Source: Streptomyces sp. SJL17-4 (GTDB lineage: Bacteria > Actinomycetota > Actinomycetes > Streptomycetales > Streptomycetaceae). Taken from it: DNA of 64,000 bases. Positions 28,371 to 39,800 of this stretch are shown here, in pieces. How positions within the stretch are numbered: the stretch's first letter is position 1; each line of letters starts with the position of its first letter. Position numbers and translations under genes: made by a program. Where the stretch lies: positions 7,808,501-7,872,500 of the forward strand of contig NZ_CP104578.1 in NCBI RefSeq assembly GCF_036826855.1, read 5' to 3'. The notes beneath the pieces are model-generated. The model searched no databases. It was not told the DNA's origin and saw only the letters and a program-made list of their open reading frames with translations.

Positions 28371-29111
28371 ATGGGTGGGTGGGCCGTGGTTCCTTCCGGT
28401 CTGGTGGTGAGGTCGGGCGAACTTCACGTCTTCAGAGCCCCTCTGGGTCCGTCGAGCGAGGACGTCGAGGAAGCAATGGGCCTGGTCACCGAAGAGGAGC
28501 GGGACATGGCGGAGGCTGTGGACAGTGTCGGTGACGGATTGGCCTTCTTACGTACTCGAGCCCTGACCCGCAGAGTGCTCGGCTGGATCCTCGGGCGCAG
28601 TCCCGTCGACATCGAGTTCTGCCGCACGGAGCACGGTCGGCCCGCTCTGGTGGACCGTGAGGTGTGCTTCAGCGCCGCCTATGGAGGAGGACAGCAGCTG
28701 GTCGCCGTGTCGCTGGACAGCGATGTCGGCGTCGACGTCCAGGACGGCGACGCGGCGTACGGCGAGAACCTGTACCTTGCCCTGACGGAGTGGGAGCAGC
28801 GGTTGCTCCGGCGGCTGTCGCCCTCCGCCCGGAAGATGTTCTTCCTGAGTCTGTGGACCCGCAAAGAGGCGGTACTGCGCGCGGCGGGCTACGGGCTGCG
28901 CGTGCCGCCGGACGAGGTGGACGTCCTCGTCGAGGACGGGGCCGGCGCGGTGGCGGTGCCACTGCCGGACGGCGCCGGCGTCGCCGAAGTGCAGGTACGC
29001 GACCTGCCGGGCGGGCGCGGCGCGGTGGCCGCCGTAGCGGTCGCCGGTCCCGTCAGCGCGCTGCACACCTGGATGTTCGACCCGTCCTTCCAGCCGGCGC
29101 ACTGCCGCTGA
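28371..29111 (+). CDS. Sfp-type 4'-phosphopantetheinyl transferase
   Basis: The 246-residue protein has the Sfp-family motifs VSLDSDVGVDVQDGD (metal-binding Asp; the usual Glu two residues on is Gln here) and FLSLWTRKEAVLRAAGYGL (the W-x-x-KEA signature). The substrate-side motif TEHGRPAL matches the (P/H)GKP region. It converts apo carrier domains of the NRPSs and the ACP to the active form by attaching phosphopantetheine from CoA. AAGGAG 10 bp before the ATG at 28371 supports the start. A rare TTA codon at residue 60 (28548-28550) makes it dependent on the bldA tRNA. Confidence 0.88.
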   Translation: MGGWAVVPSGLVVRSGELHVFRAPLGPSSEDVEEAMGLVTEEERDMAEAVDSVGDGLAFLRTRALTRRVLGWILGRSPVDIEFCRTEHGRPALVDREVCFSAAYGGGQQLVAVSLDSDVGVDVQDGDAAYGENLYLALTEWEQRLLRRLSPSARKMFFLSLWTRKEAVLRAAGYGLRVPPDEVDVLVEDGAGAVAVPLPDGAGVAEVQVRDLPGGRGAVAAVAVAGPVSALHTWMFDPSFQPAHCR

Positions 29112-29143
29112 ATCCGCCCGGCAGTCGCTCTGCCCTTTGAACT

Positions 29144-29200
29144 CCGGATGACCGGACTCGGCGTGACATTCCCCCGACGCGCCCATGTCCGGTCATCCGG
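29144..29200. terminator. Hairpin between convergent phosphopantetheinyl transferase and XRE genes
   Basis: CCGGATGACCGGAC (29144-29157) is perfectly complementary to GTCCGGTCATCCGG (29187-29200), giving a 14-bp stem with a 29-base loop between two converging genes. Confidence 0.7.
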
Positions 29201-29220
29201 TTGACTCCGGCCGGCCCCGC

Positions 29221-30486
29221 TCAGGGGCCGGCCGCGAGCAGTTCGCTCAACCGGCGCCAGGCTTCGGAGGACTCGCGGTAGCTGCCGGCCCGGTCCAGGA
29301 TCTCGGCCGCGTGCTGGTAGCAGCCCTTGGCCGCCTCGACGTCCCCGGCCAGCGCGTGCGCCCGGGCCGCGAGCATCTGGCACTTCCCCTGCCTCGCCAG
29401 CGGAAGTTTGTCGCCTCCTTCGCCCACCTTGGCCGTCAGCTCCAGGATGCGATTCGGCTGCTCCAGGCGCAGCGCCAGCTGAGCCTCGGCCAGCATCAGG
29501 TCGGCCATGTCGTCGTCGCGGCCGACGAGTTCGAGGGCCTGGCGGGCGCGCGCGAGCAGTCGCTCCGCTTGCTGTGTGGCGTCGTTCGAGGGGTCGTACT
29601 CCAGGCGGAGCGCCGCCGACGCGCAGCACAACCGGGCCCAGGCAGCCAGGTTCGCCTCCGGATGGAGGCAGTTGAACGCCTCCTCGTGCAGGCGCGTCGC
29701 GTCTTGCGGCCGTTCGCACAGGAAGCGGGCGCTGCCCACCGCCCAGTACACCTGACCGCGCAGTTGCCGGGACGGAATGTCCTCGACGATCTCCTGGAGG
29801 GTGTCGGCGAGGCTCGAGGCGCTCTCCAGCTCCCCGCTGTCGGCATAGGAGTTGACCAGCGCGAGCATGGCACCGACCCGCTCGTGTGCGGTGGGCGGCA
29901 GTGCGACGGTGACCGACACGGCGTGCTCAGCGGTGCGGACGGCTTCGCCCAGCCGTCCCTGACGGAGCAGGTTCTTGGAAAGCGCGGTGGCGACGCGGGC
30001 GGCCAGCCGGGGTGTCTCCTGTGACAGGGTGGTCTCGGCCAGACCGCAGAGGACGGTGTGTTCCTCGGTGGCGTTGCCCAGCTCCCGCAGAATGTCCGCG
30101 AGATCCCAGGCGGCCTCCCAGAGCACGTCCTCCTCGGCGTACCCGCCGGCCTCCGCGCCGATGCCGCGCAGCAGCTCGGCGGCATCGGCCAGTTCACAGT
30201 CCTTGCGCAGGGCGCGCGCCTCGAGCAGCCTGCCGGCGATGTCGAGGCGTCGGCTGCGGAGTTCCCCCGCGTCCTGGGAGCCGGGGCTCACCAGGGTCTC
30301 CAGGGGCACGTCGAGCCTGCGAGCGAAGAAGGCCGCGATCAGATCATTGGGCGAACGCTGCCCGCTCTCCACCCGTGAGACATAGCTGGCCGACACCTCG
30401 TCGCCGGCTATTTCGCTCTGAGAAAGGCCGCGCTGTAGCCGCAGTTGTCTCAGTCTGAGTCCGAACGCGGGCTGCTCGATCATCAT
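29221..30486 (-). CDS. XRE-family regulator with TPR domain, probable cluster regulator
   Basis: The protein of about 421 residues starts MMIEQPAFGLRLRQLRLQRGLSQSEIAGDEVSASYVSRVESGQR, a complete XRE helix-turn-helix. A long tetratricopeptide-like region follows (DAAELLRGIG, EEDVLWEAAWDLADIL, RQALELVGRDDDMADLMLAEAQLAL). This matches the HTH-plus-TPR regulators that in other bacteria sense small molecules or peptides. Two ATGs (30486 and 30483) sit 3 and 6 bp after GGAGG; the second has better spacing. It is divergent from NRPS1, with an inverted repeat 36 bp upstream, so control of itself and of the NRPS operon is likely. Confidence 0.88.
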   Translation of the reverse strand: MMIEQPAFGLRLRQLRLQRGLSQSEIAGDEVSASYVSRVESGQRSPNDLIAAFFARRLDVPLETLVSPGSQDAGELRSRRLDIAGRLLEARALRKDCELADAAELLRGIGAEAGGYAEEDVLWEAAWDLADILRELGNATEEHTVLCGLAETTLSQETPRLAARVATALSKNLLRQGRLGEAVRTAEHAVSVTVALPPTAHERVGAMLALVNSYADSGELESASSLADTLQEIVEDIPSRQLRGQVYWAVGSARFLCERPQDATRLHEEAFNCLHPEANLAAWARLCCASAALRLEYDPSNDATQQAERLLARARQALELVGRDDDMADLMLAEAQLALRLEQPNRILELTAKVGEGGDKLPLARQGKCQMLAARAHALAGDVEAAKGCYQHAAEILDRAGSYRESSEAWRRLSELLAAGP

Positions 30487-30521
30487 CGTCCTCCGGATCG
30501 CCTCGGCTTGCCGGGGATGGC

Positions 30522-30560
30522 AAACGATGGCCATAGCGCCCGGCCTCGTGGCCATCGTTT
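30522..30560. promoter_or_regulatory. 12-bp inverted repeat upstream of the XRE regulator
   Basis: AAACGATGGCCA (30522-30533) and TGGCCATCGTTT (30549-30560) are perfect complements around a 15-bp spacer, 36-74 bp upstream of the XRE start. It is a candidate autoregulatory operator. It lies about 170 bp upstream of the NRPS1 promoter. Confidence 0.6.
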
Positions 30561-30730
30561 TCAGGCAAGTGCTGCATGGGGTTTGCAGCACTGTCACCCG
30601 CTATTACGGGGGAAGCGTAGAGCTCGCGTGGTCGAGCTGTCGAACTGTGGCCGGTACTTGATGCGCGGCGAGCGAAAACCGAAGGCTTCGCAGGTCAAGT
30701 GCCTATGGTAATCGTCAAGCAAAATTCAGC

Positions 30731-30817
30731 TTGATCTGTGACAGGTGGCTGACTACAGTCGTGACACATGTGACAGGTGCTGTCACGTATGTGACAGCTT
30801 ACGGGGGAGGCGTCGCA
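30731..30817 (+). promoter_or_regulatory. NRPS1 promoter and conserved GTGAC element
   Basis: TTGATC (30731-30736), 17 bp, TACAGT (30754-30759) is a good promoter. GTGAC boxes follow at 30761 and 30770, GTCAC at 30782 and GTGAC at 30791 (9-bp steps within each pair), and another GTGAC lies at 30738 inside the spacer. GGGGGAGG then precedes the ATG at 30818. From the -10 hexamer onward the sequence parallels that upstream of the acyl-AMP ligase operon: 21 of the first 27 bases from the first GTGAC box are identical. Confidence 0.7.
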
Positions 30818-33800
30818 ATGGATGTGATGCGTGCTGGGGGGAACTCTGCCGTCGAGCGGAGACCCGAGGAGGTGGAGGTAGCCCTTTCCGTGGGGCAGGC
30901 CTCGCTCTTCTTCCTTCAAGAGCTTGCACCGGACTCGCCTGCGTACCACGTGGCGGGATGTGTGACGGTGGCCGAGGCTCTCGATACCGAGAGCCTGCGT
31001 CGCGCCTGGGACGCGGTCTGTGTCCGCCACCCGGTGCTCACCGGTGTCATCGCGCCCCGGGCCGGGGGCTATGTGCAGCGCTGGTACGCGGCTGATGCCC
31101 CCTTCGAGGTCCGCCGGACGCCCGGAATCGGTGCCGAGGAGCTGCGGGTGCTCGCCGCCCGCGACTACGAGCGCCCCTTCGCCCTGGGCCGCGAGGCGCC
31201 CGCCCGGCTCTTCGTCTACCAGGGTGCCGGCGCCACCACCCTGCACCTCGTCCTGCATCACGTCGCAGGCGACATGAGCTCGCTCTTCATCACTCTGGAG
31301 GACCTGCTCACGACCTACCGGTCCGAGAGGGACGGCACGCCGGGTCCGACTGTTGAACCCGACACCGCCTACGCGCGTCATGTGGCCGCCGAACGCGCGT
31401 TTCTGGACGGCCCCCGCTCGGAGCGGTTACGCGACTACTGGGCGCAGCAGCTCGAGGACTGCCGGTTCGCCCTCGACCTGCCCGGCATGACCGCACCCCG
31501 CCCTGTGGCCGATCCTGATGCCCCAGCCCACGTCCCCTTCCGTCTCGGCACCGAACTCGCCGACCGAATACGTGGGATGGCCAAGTCCAGCCGTGGCACC
31601 ACCGCCACAGTGCTGCTCGCAGCCTTCAACGTGCTGCTGCACAAGCTCACCGGCTGCGAGGACATCGTCGTCGGCTTCCCCGTGGAGGGCCGCAAGGAGC
31701 CCTTCAAGCGAACCGTCGGCCACTTCACCAACTCCCTGCTGCTGCGCACCCCCGTCACCGCCGGCGCCACCTTCGGCTCTGTCCTGGACGCCACGCGCAC
31801 CACACACGTCGATGCCGTACGACATCGGGCCCTGCCCACGCCGACGGTCCTGGGGCGCTCGGCCCCGGGGTCGGCGCTGTCCGGTCAGTCGCTCTATCAG
31901 GTGAGCTTCCAGTTCGAGTCGGACCGTCTCTCCTACGGCACCAGGTCGATTCTCGGCGGCCTGGGGACTGTCCCCTTGGCGGGATACGACGCCGAGCCCG
32001 TGCCGGTGCGCCAGCAGGTGGCGCAGTTCCCGCTGCGGATGCAGGCGGGCGAGATCGACGGCGAAGTGCGCGGCGTCCTCCACTACGACCCGGCCCGGCT
32101 CGACGCGGACACCGTCGCAGGCTATGCCCGGCTCTTCGAGACCCTGGTCGAAGAGGGCGTCGCCGATCCGACGGCGACTGTTACCGAGCTCGGCGTCGGC
32201 GACACCGGGGTGGTGTCGGTGTGGTCGGGTGCGGGGGTCGAGGCGGCTGGTGGTGGGCGGCCGGTGTTCGAGGCGGTCGTGGCGCACGCGGCCGTGGCGC
32301 CCCACGATGTGGCGTTGATCGACGTTGAGCGAGGCTGGACGTACGGGCAGCTGGAGCAGGCGTCGGCGGTGGTGGCGGTGCGGCTGCGGGAGTTGGGTGT
32401 GGGCCCGGACTCCGTGGTGGGCCTGTGTCTGCCGCGTGGTGCGCTGATGGCGGTGGCGATGTTGGGTGTGCAGCGGGCCGGTGGTGCGTGGCTTGCCCTT
32501 GATCCTTCGTACCCGGCCGAGCGGCTGCGGATGATGGCCGATGAGGCGGGATGCGCCGTCGTCGTGCGTGGTGCGGCGCAGGAGGCGCTGCTCGACGGCA
32601 CGCTGCCGGCAGGCACCCCGGTCCTGGAGGCCGATGGTCTCGATCTGGCCGCGCGGGTCGATCGGGCGGGTCTGGACGCGGCGCATGTGGACGATCTCGC
32701 CTACCTGGTCTTCACCTCGGGTTCCACCGGCCGGCCCAAGGGCGTGGCCGTGACCCACCGCACGCTCTCCCGCTCCACCGCGGCGCGCGCCGTCTTCTAC
32801 GGGCCGCAGCCGCCGCGCTTCCTCCTGCTGTCGCCCTTCGCCTTCGACAGTTCCTACGCTGGCGTCTTCTGGACCCTCACGTTCGGCGGCACTCTGGTCG
32901 TGCCCGACGCCGAGCAGGCCAAGGACGCCGACCAGCTGGCCGGCCTGGTGGACCGGCACGCGCTGACCCACACCCTGACCGTGCCCTCCTTCTACCGAGC
33001 CCTCCTCAGCCGGCCGGGCGGCCCCGGCCGTTCCCTGCGCACCGTCGTGGTCGCGGGCGAGGCCTGCCCCGCCGACCTGGTCGCCGAACACCGGGCCGCG
33101 CTGCCGGACTGCGCCCTGGTCAACGAGTACGGTCCGAGCGAGGCGACGGTCTGGGCCACCGGCCACTTCTGCACCGACGACAGGCCGGGCAGCGTGCCCA
33201 TCGGCACCCCGATCGCCGGCACCACCGTGTTCGTGCTGGATGGGTTGTTGCGGCCGGTGGTGGCGGGTGGTGTGGGTGAGTTGTTTGTGGGTGGTGCGGG
33301 TGTTGCTCGTGGTTATGCGGGGCGGGGTGGGTTGACCGCGGAGCGGTTTGTGCCGGATCCGTTCTCGGGTGTGCCGGGTGCGCGTCTGTACCGTACGGGT
33401 GATCTTGTGCGGTTCGGTGCCGGGGGTGTGCTGGAGTTCTGTGGCCGGGTCGACGAGCAGGTCAAGGTCCGGGGCTTCCGGGTGGAGCTGGGGGAGATCG
33501 AGGCAGTGCTCCGGTCCGCCGCCGGCGTCATGGACGCCGTGGTGGCCGCCGTTGCCGCCCCGGGTGGTGAACTGCGTCTGGCCGCCTACGTGGTGACCCC
33601 GGACGGTGCACCCGCGGACGCCGACGGTCTGCGGGCGTGGGTGGGGGAGCGGCTGCCCGCGCACATGGTGCCCGTCGCGGTCGTGGACCTCGACGCACTG
33701 CCGCTGTCGCCGAACGGCAAGGTGGACCGGCGCGCGCTGCCCGCTCCTGTGTGGGAGGCGGCGCAGGGAGGTTTCGTCGCGCCCCGCAGCGAGGTGGAGC

Positions 33801-36800
33801 GGCGACTGGCCGAGGTGTGGTGCCAGGTCCTGGGCCTGGAGCGGGTCGGCGTGCACGACGACTACCTGGCACTCGGCGGGGACTCCATCCTGTCGATCCA
33901 GGTGGTCGCCAAGGCCCGCGGGGCCGGCATCCGGATCACCCCGCGGCAGATCTTCGAGCACCCCACGATCGCCGCCCTCGGCCGACAGGCCGAGCTCCTG
34001 CTTCCCGCGGACGGCGGCGACCGGGACGAGGACGGCACCGGTACGGCGCTTGGCGACACGGCCGGGCTGCCCGCCGGCCTGGTCGCCTCCTGGGAACGCG
34101 ACCACGGCCCGCTGCACGCCGTGTGGCCGATGTCCGGCCTCCAGCAGGGAATGCTTTACCACGCCCTCGCCGAGCCGCGGTCGGACGCCTACACCGAGCA
34201 GCTGGTGTGCACCCTGAGCGGCGAACTCGACCCGCAGGTCTTCCTCGACGCCTGGCGCCGTGCCATGAACCGGCACTCCGCCCTGCGCGCGCACTGCGAC
34301 TGGCAGGAGGCCGACACGCCGCTGCTCGTCGTGCCGAGGAACGTCGACGTGCCCGCCGTGTACGAGGACTGGACGGCCGCGGAGGGAGACGACGGCAGGA
34401 CGGTGGCGGAGCGCGTCGAGGAGTTCCTGGCGAGCGACCGGAGCGCGGGCTTCGACCTGAGCGGCGGCCCGCTGGTGCGCCTCGCGCTCTTCCGCACCGC
34501 CGCGGACGCCTGGACCTTCGTGTGGACCAACCACCACATCCTCATCGACGGCTGGTCGCTGCCCGTCGTCGCCGGCGACGCGTTCGCGCTCTACACCGCA
34601 CTGCGCACCGGTACCGACGCCGCTCTCGCACCCGCTCCCGACTACGGCGCCTTCGTGCGCTGGAACGCGAGCCGTGACCGCGCCGAGGACGAGGCGTTCT
34701 GGCGCAAGCAGCTCACCGGCCTCACCGCCCCGGCCCTGCTGGCCCCCGCACGGGCCGCGGCCGCCGACCTCGGCGCCGGCCGGCACGAGCCCGCGCTGCG
34801 GTTGCCCGACGAGCGGTCCCGGAGCTTGCGCTCCCTCGCCCGTGAGCGGGGCGTCACCGTCGCCGCGCTGGTCCATGCCGCATGGACCCTGGTGGTCGCC
34901 CGGCGCACAGGCGCCCGGGACCTGACGGTCGGCAGCGTGCTCTCCGGACGTCCCGCCGAGATCGACGGCATCGAGCGCGCCGTCGGCCTGTTCATCAACA
35001 CCCTGCCGCTGCGCGTGCGGGTCTCCGACGACATGCGGGCCGGCGCCTGGCTCACCGCCGTCCACCAGGGCCTCCAGGACCTCACCGACCACCAGCACGC
35101 CCCGCTCTCCGATGTCACCTCCTGGAGCGGCGCCGCCCGGGCCGGCGCCCAGCTCTTCGACTCCATCGTCGTCGTCGAGAACTACCCCCTCGAGGGGTTC
35201 ACCACCGACGGCTTCACCGTGGACAGCGGTCGCCTCGTCGAGCGCACCACCTACCCGGTCAGCGTCCAGGTCATGCCAGGCGAACACCTGGAGCTGCGGC
35301 TGTGCGTCGACGCGGCGGCCTTCGACGCCACTGACGCGCAGCGGCTCCTCGACGACCTCGACCACACCCTGGACGCACTCACCGGCGACCCGGAGACGAC
35401 CTTGGGCGAGCTCGGCGTCGGCGACACCGGGGTGGTGTCGGTGTGGTCGGGTGCGGGGGTCGAGGCGGCTGGTGGTGGGCGGCCGGTGTTCGAGGCGGTC
35501 GTGGCGCACGCGGCCGTGGCGCCCCACGATGTGGCGCTGATCGACGTTGAGCGAGGCTGGACGTACGGGCAGCTGGAGCAGGCGTCGGCGGTGGTGGCGG
35601 TGCGGCTGCGGGAGTTGGGTGTGGGCCCGGACTCCGTGGTGGGCCTGTGTCTGCCGCGTGGTGCGCTGATGGCGGTGGCGATGTTGGGTGTGCAGCGGGC
35701 CGGTGGTGCGTGGCTTGCCCTTGATCCTTCGTACCCGCCCGAGCGGCTGCGGATGATGGCCGATGAGGCGGGATGCGCCGTCGTCGTCCGTGGTGCGGCG
35801 CAGGAGGCGCTGCTCGACGGCACGCTGCCGGCAGGCACCCCGGTCCTGGAGGCCGATGGTCTCGATCTGGCCGCGCGGGTCGATCGGGCGGGTCTGGACG
35901 CGGCGCATGTGGACGATCTCGCCTACCTGGTCTTCACCTCGGGTTCCACCGGCCGGCCCAAGGGCGTGGCCGTGACCCACGGCCAACTGGCCGGACACCT
36001 CGTACAGGTCAGCGGAGCCTTCGGGCTGACCTCCCGTGACCGGGTCCTGGTCTTCGGCTCCTTCTCCTTCGATGTGACCACCGAGCAGCTGTTCGCACCG
36101 CTGATCGCGGGCGGAGCGGCCGTGATCCGGCCCGACGGGCTCCTCGGAGCCGATGAGCTGCTGGCCTTCCTGGCGGACCACCAGGTCACCGTCTTCAACC
36201 CGCCGACCGGGCTGTGGCGGCAGCTGGCCACCGCCCTCGCCGACGGTGCCGCTGTGCCCGCCGCGCTGGCCGTCCGCCTCACCGTCGTCGGCGGCGATGC
36301 CATGCCCGCCGAGGAGACCGGAGTATGGCGGCGCACAGTGGGCGGCCGTGTCCTCAACGCCTACGGACCTACCGAGACCGTCATCACCGCCACCGTCCAC
36401 GAGGTCGCTGGAGACGACGCAGCGGGAACGGTTCCGCTCGGGCGGCCGCTGCCCGGCCGCACCGTGTTCGTGCTGGATGGGTTGTTGCGGCCGGTGGTGG
36501 CGGGTGGTGTGGGTGAGTTGTTTGTGGGTGGTGCGGGTGTTGCTCGTGGTTATGCGGGGCGGGGTGGGCTGACCGCGGAGCGGTTTGTGCCGGATCCGTT
36601 CTCGGGTGTGCCGGGTGCGCGTCTGTACCGTACGGGTGATCTTGTGCGGTTCGGTGCCGGGGGTGTGCTGGAGTTCTGTGGCCGGGTCGACGAGCAGGTC
36701 AAGGTCCGGGGCTTCCGGGTGGAGCTGGGCGAGATCGAGGCGGCCGTACGAGGCGCGGCGGGAGTGGCCGACTGCGCGGTGGCCGCCGTGGCGGCGCCCG

Positions 36801-39800
36801 GCGGCGGCGAGGAGCGGCTGGTGGCGTACGTCGTCGCCCGTGCCGGCGCCGTCTGCGACCCGGAGGAGATACGGGCGGGGTTGGGGGAGCGGTTGCCCGC
36901 GCACATGGTGCCCGTGGCGGTCGTGGGCCTTGAGGCCCTGCCGCTGTCATCGAACGGCAAGGTGGACCGGCGCGCGCTGCCCGCCCCTGCCTGGGAAGCG
37001 GCGGAGGAGGGCTTTGTCGCGCCCCGCAGCGAGGTGGAGCGGCGACTGGCCGAGGTGTGGTGCCAGGTCCTGGGCCTGGAGCGGGTCGGCGTGCACGACG
37101 ACTACCTGGCACTCGGCGGGGACTCCATCCTGTCGATCCAGGTCGTCGCCAAGGCCCGTAGGCTCGGCATCCACGTCACCCCGCGCCAGATCTTCCAGCA
37201 CCCGACCATCGCGGCCCTCGCCCCGCACGTCGCCACCGGTGTGGCGGCGGGCCCCCGCGGCCACGGGGACAGCACCGACGCGCTCAGCCCGATCCAGCGG
37301 TGGTTCCACGACCTGGAGCTCACCTCACCGGACCACTGGAACATGGACCTGCTCCTCGACGTCCGCACCCGGATCCGACCCGACGAGCTGACCGTCGCGC
37401 TCAACGCCGTGGCCGGCACGCACGAGGCGCTGCGCACCCGCTTCGTGGACGGCGGCGACGGCAGTGGCGTACGGGCCGTGGTCGACGCGGCGGTCGAGGT
37501 CCCGGTGGAGCACACCGATCTGTCGGCCCTCCCCGCGGCCGAGGCCGAGCAGCGGCTGCGCGAGCTGGCCGACGAGCTGCAGACCCGGCTCGACACCGCA
37601 CGAGGCCCGCTTCTGCGGGCACACCTGACCGACCTGGGTCCGCTGGTCCCGCAGCGGCTGCTGCTCGTCGCCCACCACCTGGTCATGGACGCCGTCTCCT
37701 GGCGGATCGTCCTGGAAGACCTGGAGTACGCGCTTGACGCCGTACGGAACGGCCGCACCCCCGAGCTCCAGCCCGAAGGCACCACGCACCGGCAATGGAC
37801 CGCCGAGCTGCGCCGCCGGGCTCTCGACCCTCAGGTCCTCGCCCGGGTCCGCGCGGACCTCGCCGAACTGGCCGAACTCACCGGTCCCGGTCCCGCCGGG
37901 CAGGGGACGACCCGCCCCGCACCCGGGACCGAGGGCGCCTCGTGCAGGGCCCGCAGGGAGCTGACCGCCGAGCAGACCGAGGAGCTCCAGCGGGTCCTCG
38001 TCCACCGGCTCGGCGGCACCCTCGAAGAGGGGCTCATCACGGCGGCGGCCCGGGCCCAGTCCCGGGTGGCCGGGCTCGCCGCGGTCGTCGTGGAGCTGGA
38101 GGGCCATGGCCGCGAGGGTCTGCACCCTGACGTCGACCTGTCCCGCACGGTCGGCTGGTTCACCACCCTGGCCCCCTTCCCCGTGGCCATCGGGAAGGAC
38201 GGCCCGCTCGGCACCCTGTGGGACGTCCGCGGCCGGCTGCGGGAGCTGGTGCACCGGGGCATCGACCACGGCGTGGTCCGGCACCTGGCCCGCGACGAGG
38301 AGTCGGCCCGGCTCCTGGAGGCGCTGCCCCAGCCCGACCTCGGCTTCAACTACCTGGGCCGGGTCAGCACCCGCTCCGACCCGGACGCCTCGCTGGAACT
38401 CCGCAGGCCCGGCTTCGGCCGAGTCCGCGACCCGCAGGGGACGCGTCCGTCCGCGGTCCTGGTGGAAAGCCTCGTCACCGACGGCCGCCTTGCCGTCGAG
38501 GTCGAGCACACCGGTCAGGCCGCTGCCGACGCCCTCGTGGACGCCGTCCTGGACGAGCTGCGCTCGCTGACCGTAGAGCCGGACGCACCCGCGCTCGCCT
38601 CCGGGCTGCGGCACGGCACCGCCCCGGTCGATGCCGTGCGCGAATGGGCCGCGCGCTGGGGAGACCTGACGGCGGTGTGGCCGCTCACGCCGACGCAGGA
38701 GGGCATGCTCTTCCGCAGCCTCGCCGAGGACGGTGCGGCGGGCAGCGGGGTCTACGTCGAGCAGCTCGTCTGCGTGCTCGAAGGCGAGCTGGACCAAGAG
38801 GCGTTCGCGCGTGCCTGGCAGGCCGCAGTCGACCGGCACGCCGTGCTGCGCGGCGTCTGCGTATGGCAGGACGTGTCGCGTCCGCTCCTGGTGGTGCCCG
38901 CCGTCCGTGAACTACCCGTCTCCCTGCTCGACTTCACGGCAGACGGTGCGGACGTGGACCGAACGGCGGACACCGGCGGCCGGTACGCTTCGGCAGACCC
39001 GGAGGCACGGCTCGACGCTTTCGTCCGCGAGGACCGGCACGCCGGGTTCGACCTGAGCGAGGGTCCGCTCGCCCGGCTCGCCGTGATCCGGCTCGGGGAA
39101 GGCCGCTGGGCCTTCGTGTGGACCAACCACCACGTGCTGTTCGACGGATGGTCCCTGCCCATCCTCCTGGGCGAGGTGCTGGGGCACTACACCGCGAGCC
39201 GCCAGGGAGAGGTCCACAGGCTTGCCCCCGCGGCCGACTTCGGCTCCTTCGCCCTGTGGATGGCCCGCCAGGACCCGGACGCGTCCAAGGACTTCTGGAC
39301 CGGTGCCCTGGCCGACTTCACCCCGGCGCCGATCGCCCCGCAGGCGGACGCGCCCGCGATCCACAGGGACCACGTGGTGCAGCTGCCGGCCGCCGACACC
39401 GCGCGGCTGCGGGAGACCGCAGCGCGCTTCGGCGTCACGCTCGGCGGGGCGGTCCACGCGGCGTGGGCACTCGCCCTCGCGGCCGAGACCGGCACCGACG
39501 ACGTGGTGTTCGGCAGTGTCGGCTCGGGGCGGCCCACGGACCTCGAGGACGCGGACCGCATGGTCGGAATGTTCATCAACACTGTCCCGCTGCGCACCCG
39601 TCTCCCCGCCGCCGTGCCCGTCGGAACCTGGGCCATGGACGTGCAACAGGCCCTGAACCAGGCCCAGGACCACATCCACACGCCCCTCGCCCGGATCGCC
39701 GTGTGGAGCGGGCGGACCAGCTCGTCCGGGCTCTTCGACACCTCCGTCATCGTGGCCAACTTCCCCTTCGCCGACCTGGGCGAGGGACTTCCCGGGCTGT

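Noticed and set aside
30731..30817. Extending NRPS1 upstream to an in-frame ATG at 30731
   Set aside because: The extension lies over the promoter and GTGAC element and lacks a ribosome site. GGGGGAGG just before 30818 fixes the start there.
31427..36904. An uninterrupted 1,825-codon minus-strand frame opposite NRPS1
   Set aside because: It is a high-GC shadow of the NRPS reading frame. Its composition is His/Arg/Gly/Val-biased with no domain, and it lacks a ribosome site.
32186..37143. The large near-identical blocks in NRPS1 as a mobile element or CRISPR-like repeat
   Set aside because: They encode A- and T-domain cores in frame and end at domain-framework borders. They are intragenic duplications of NRPS sequence.
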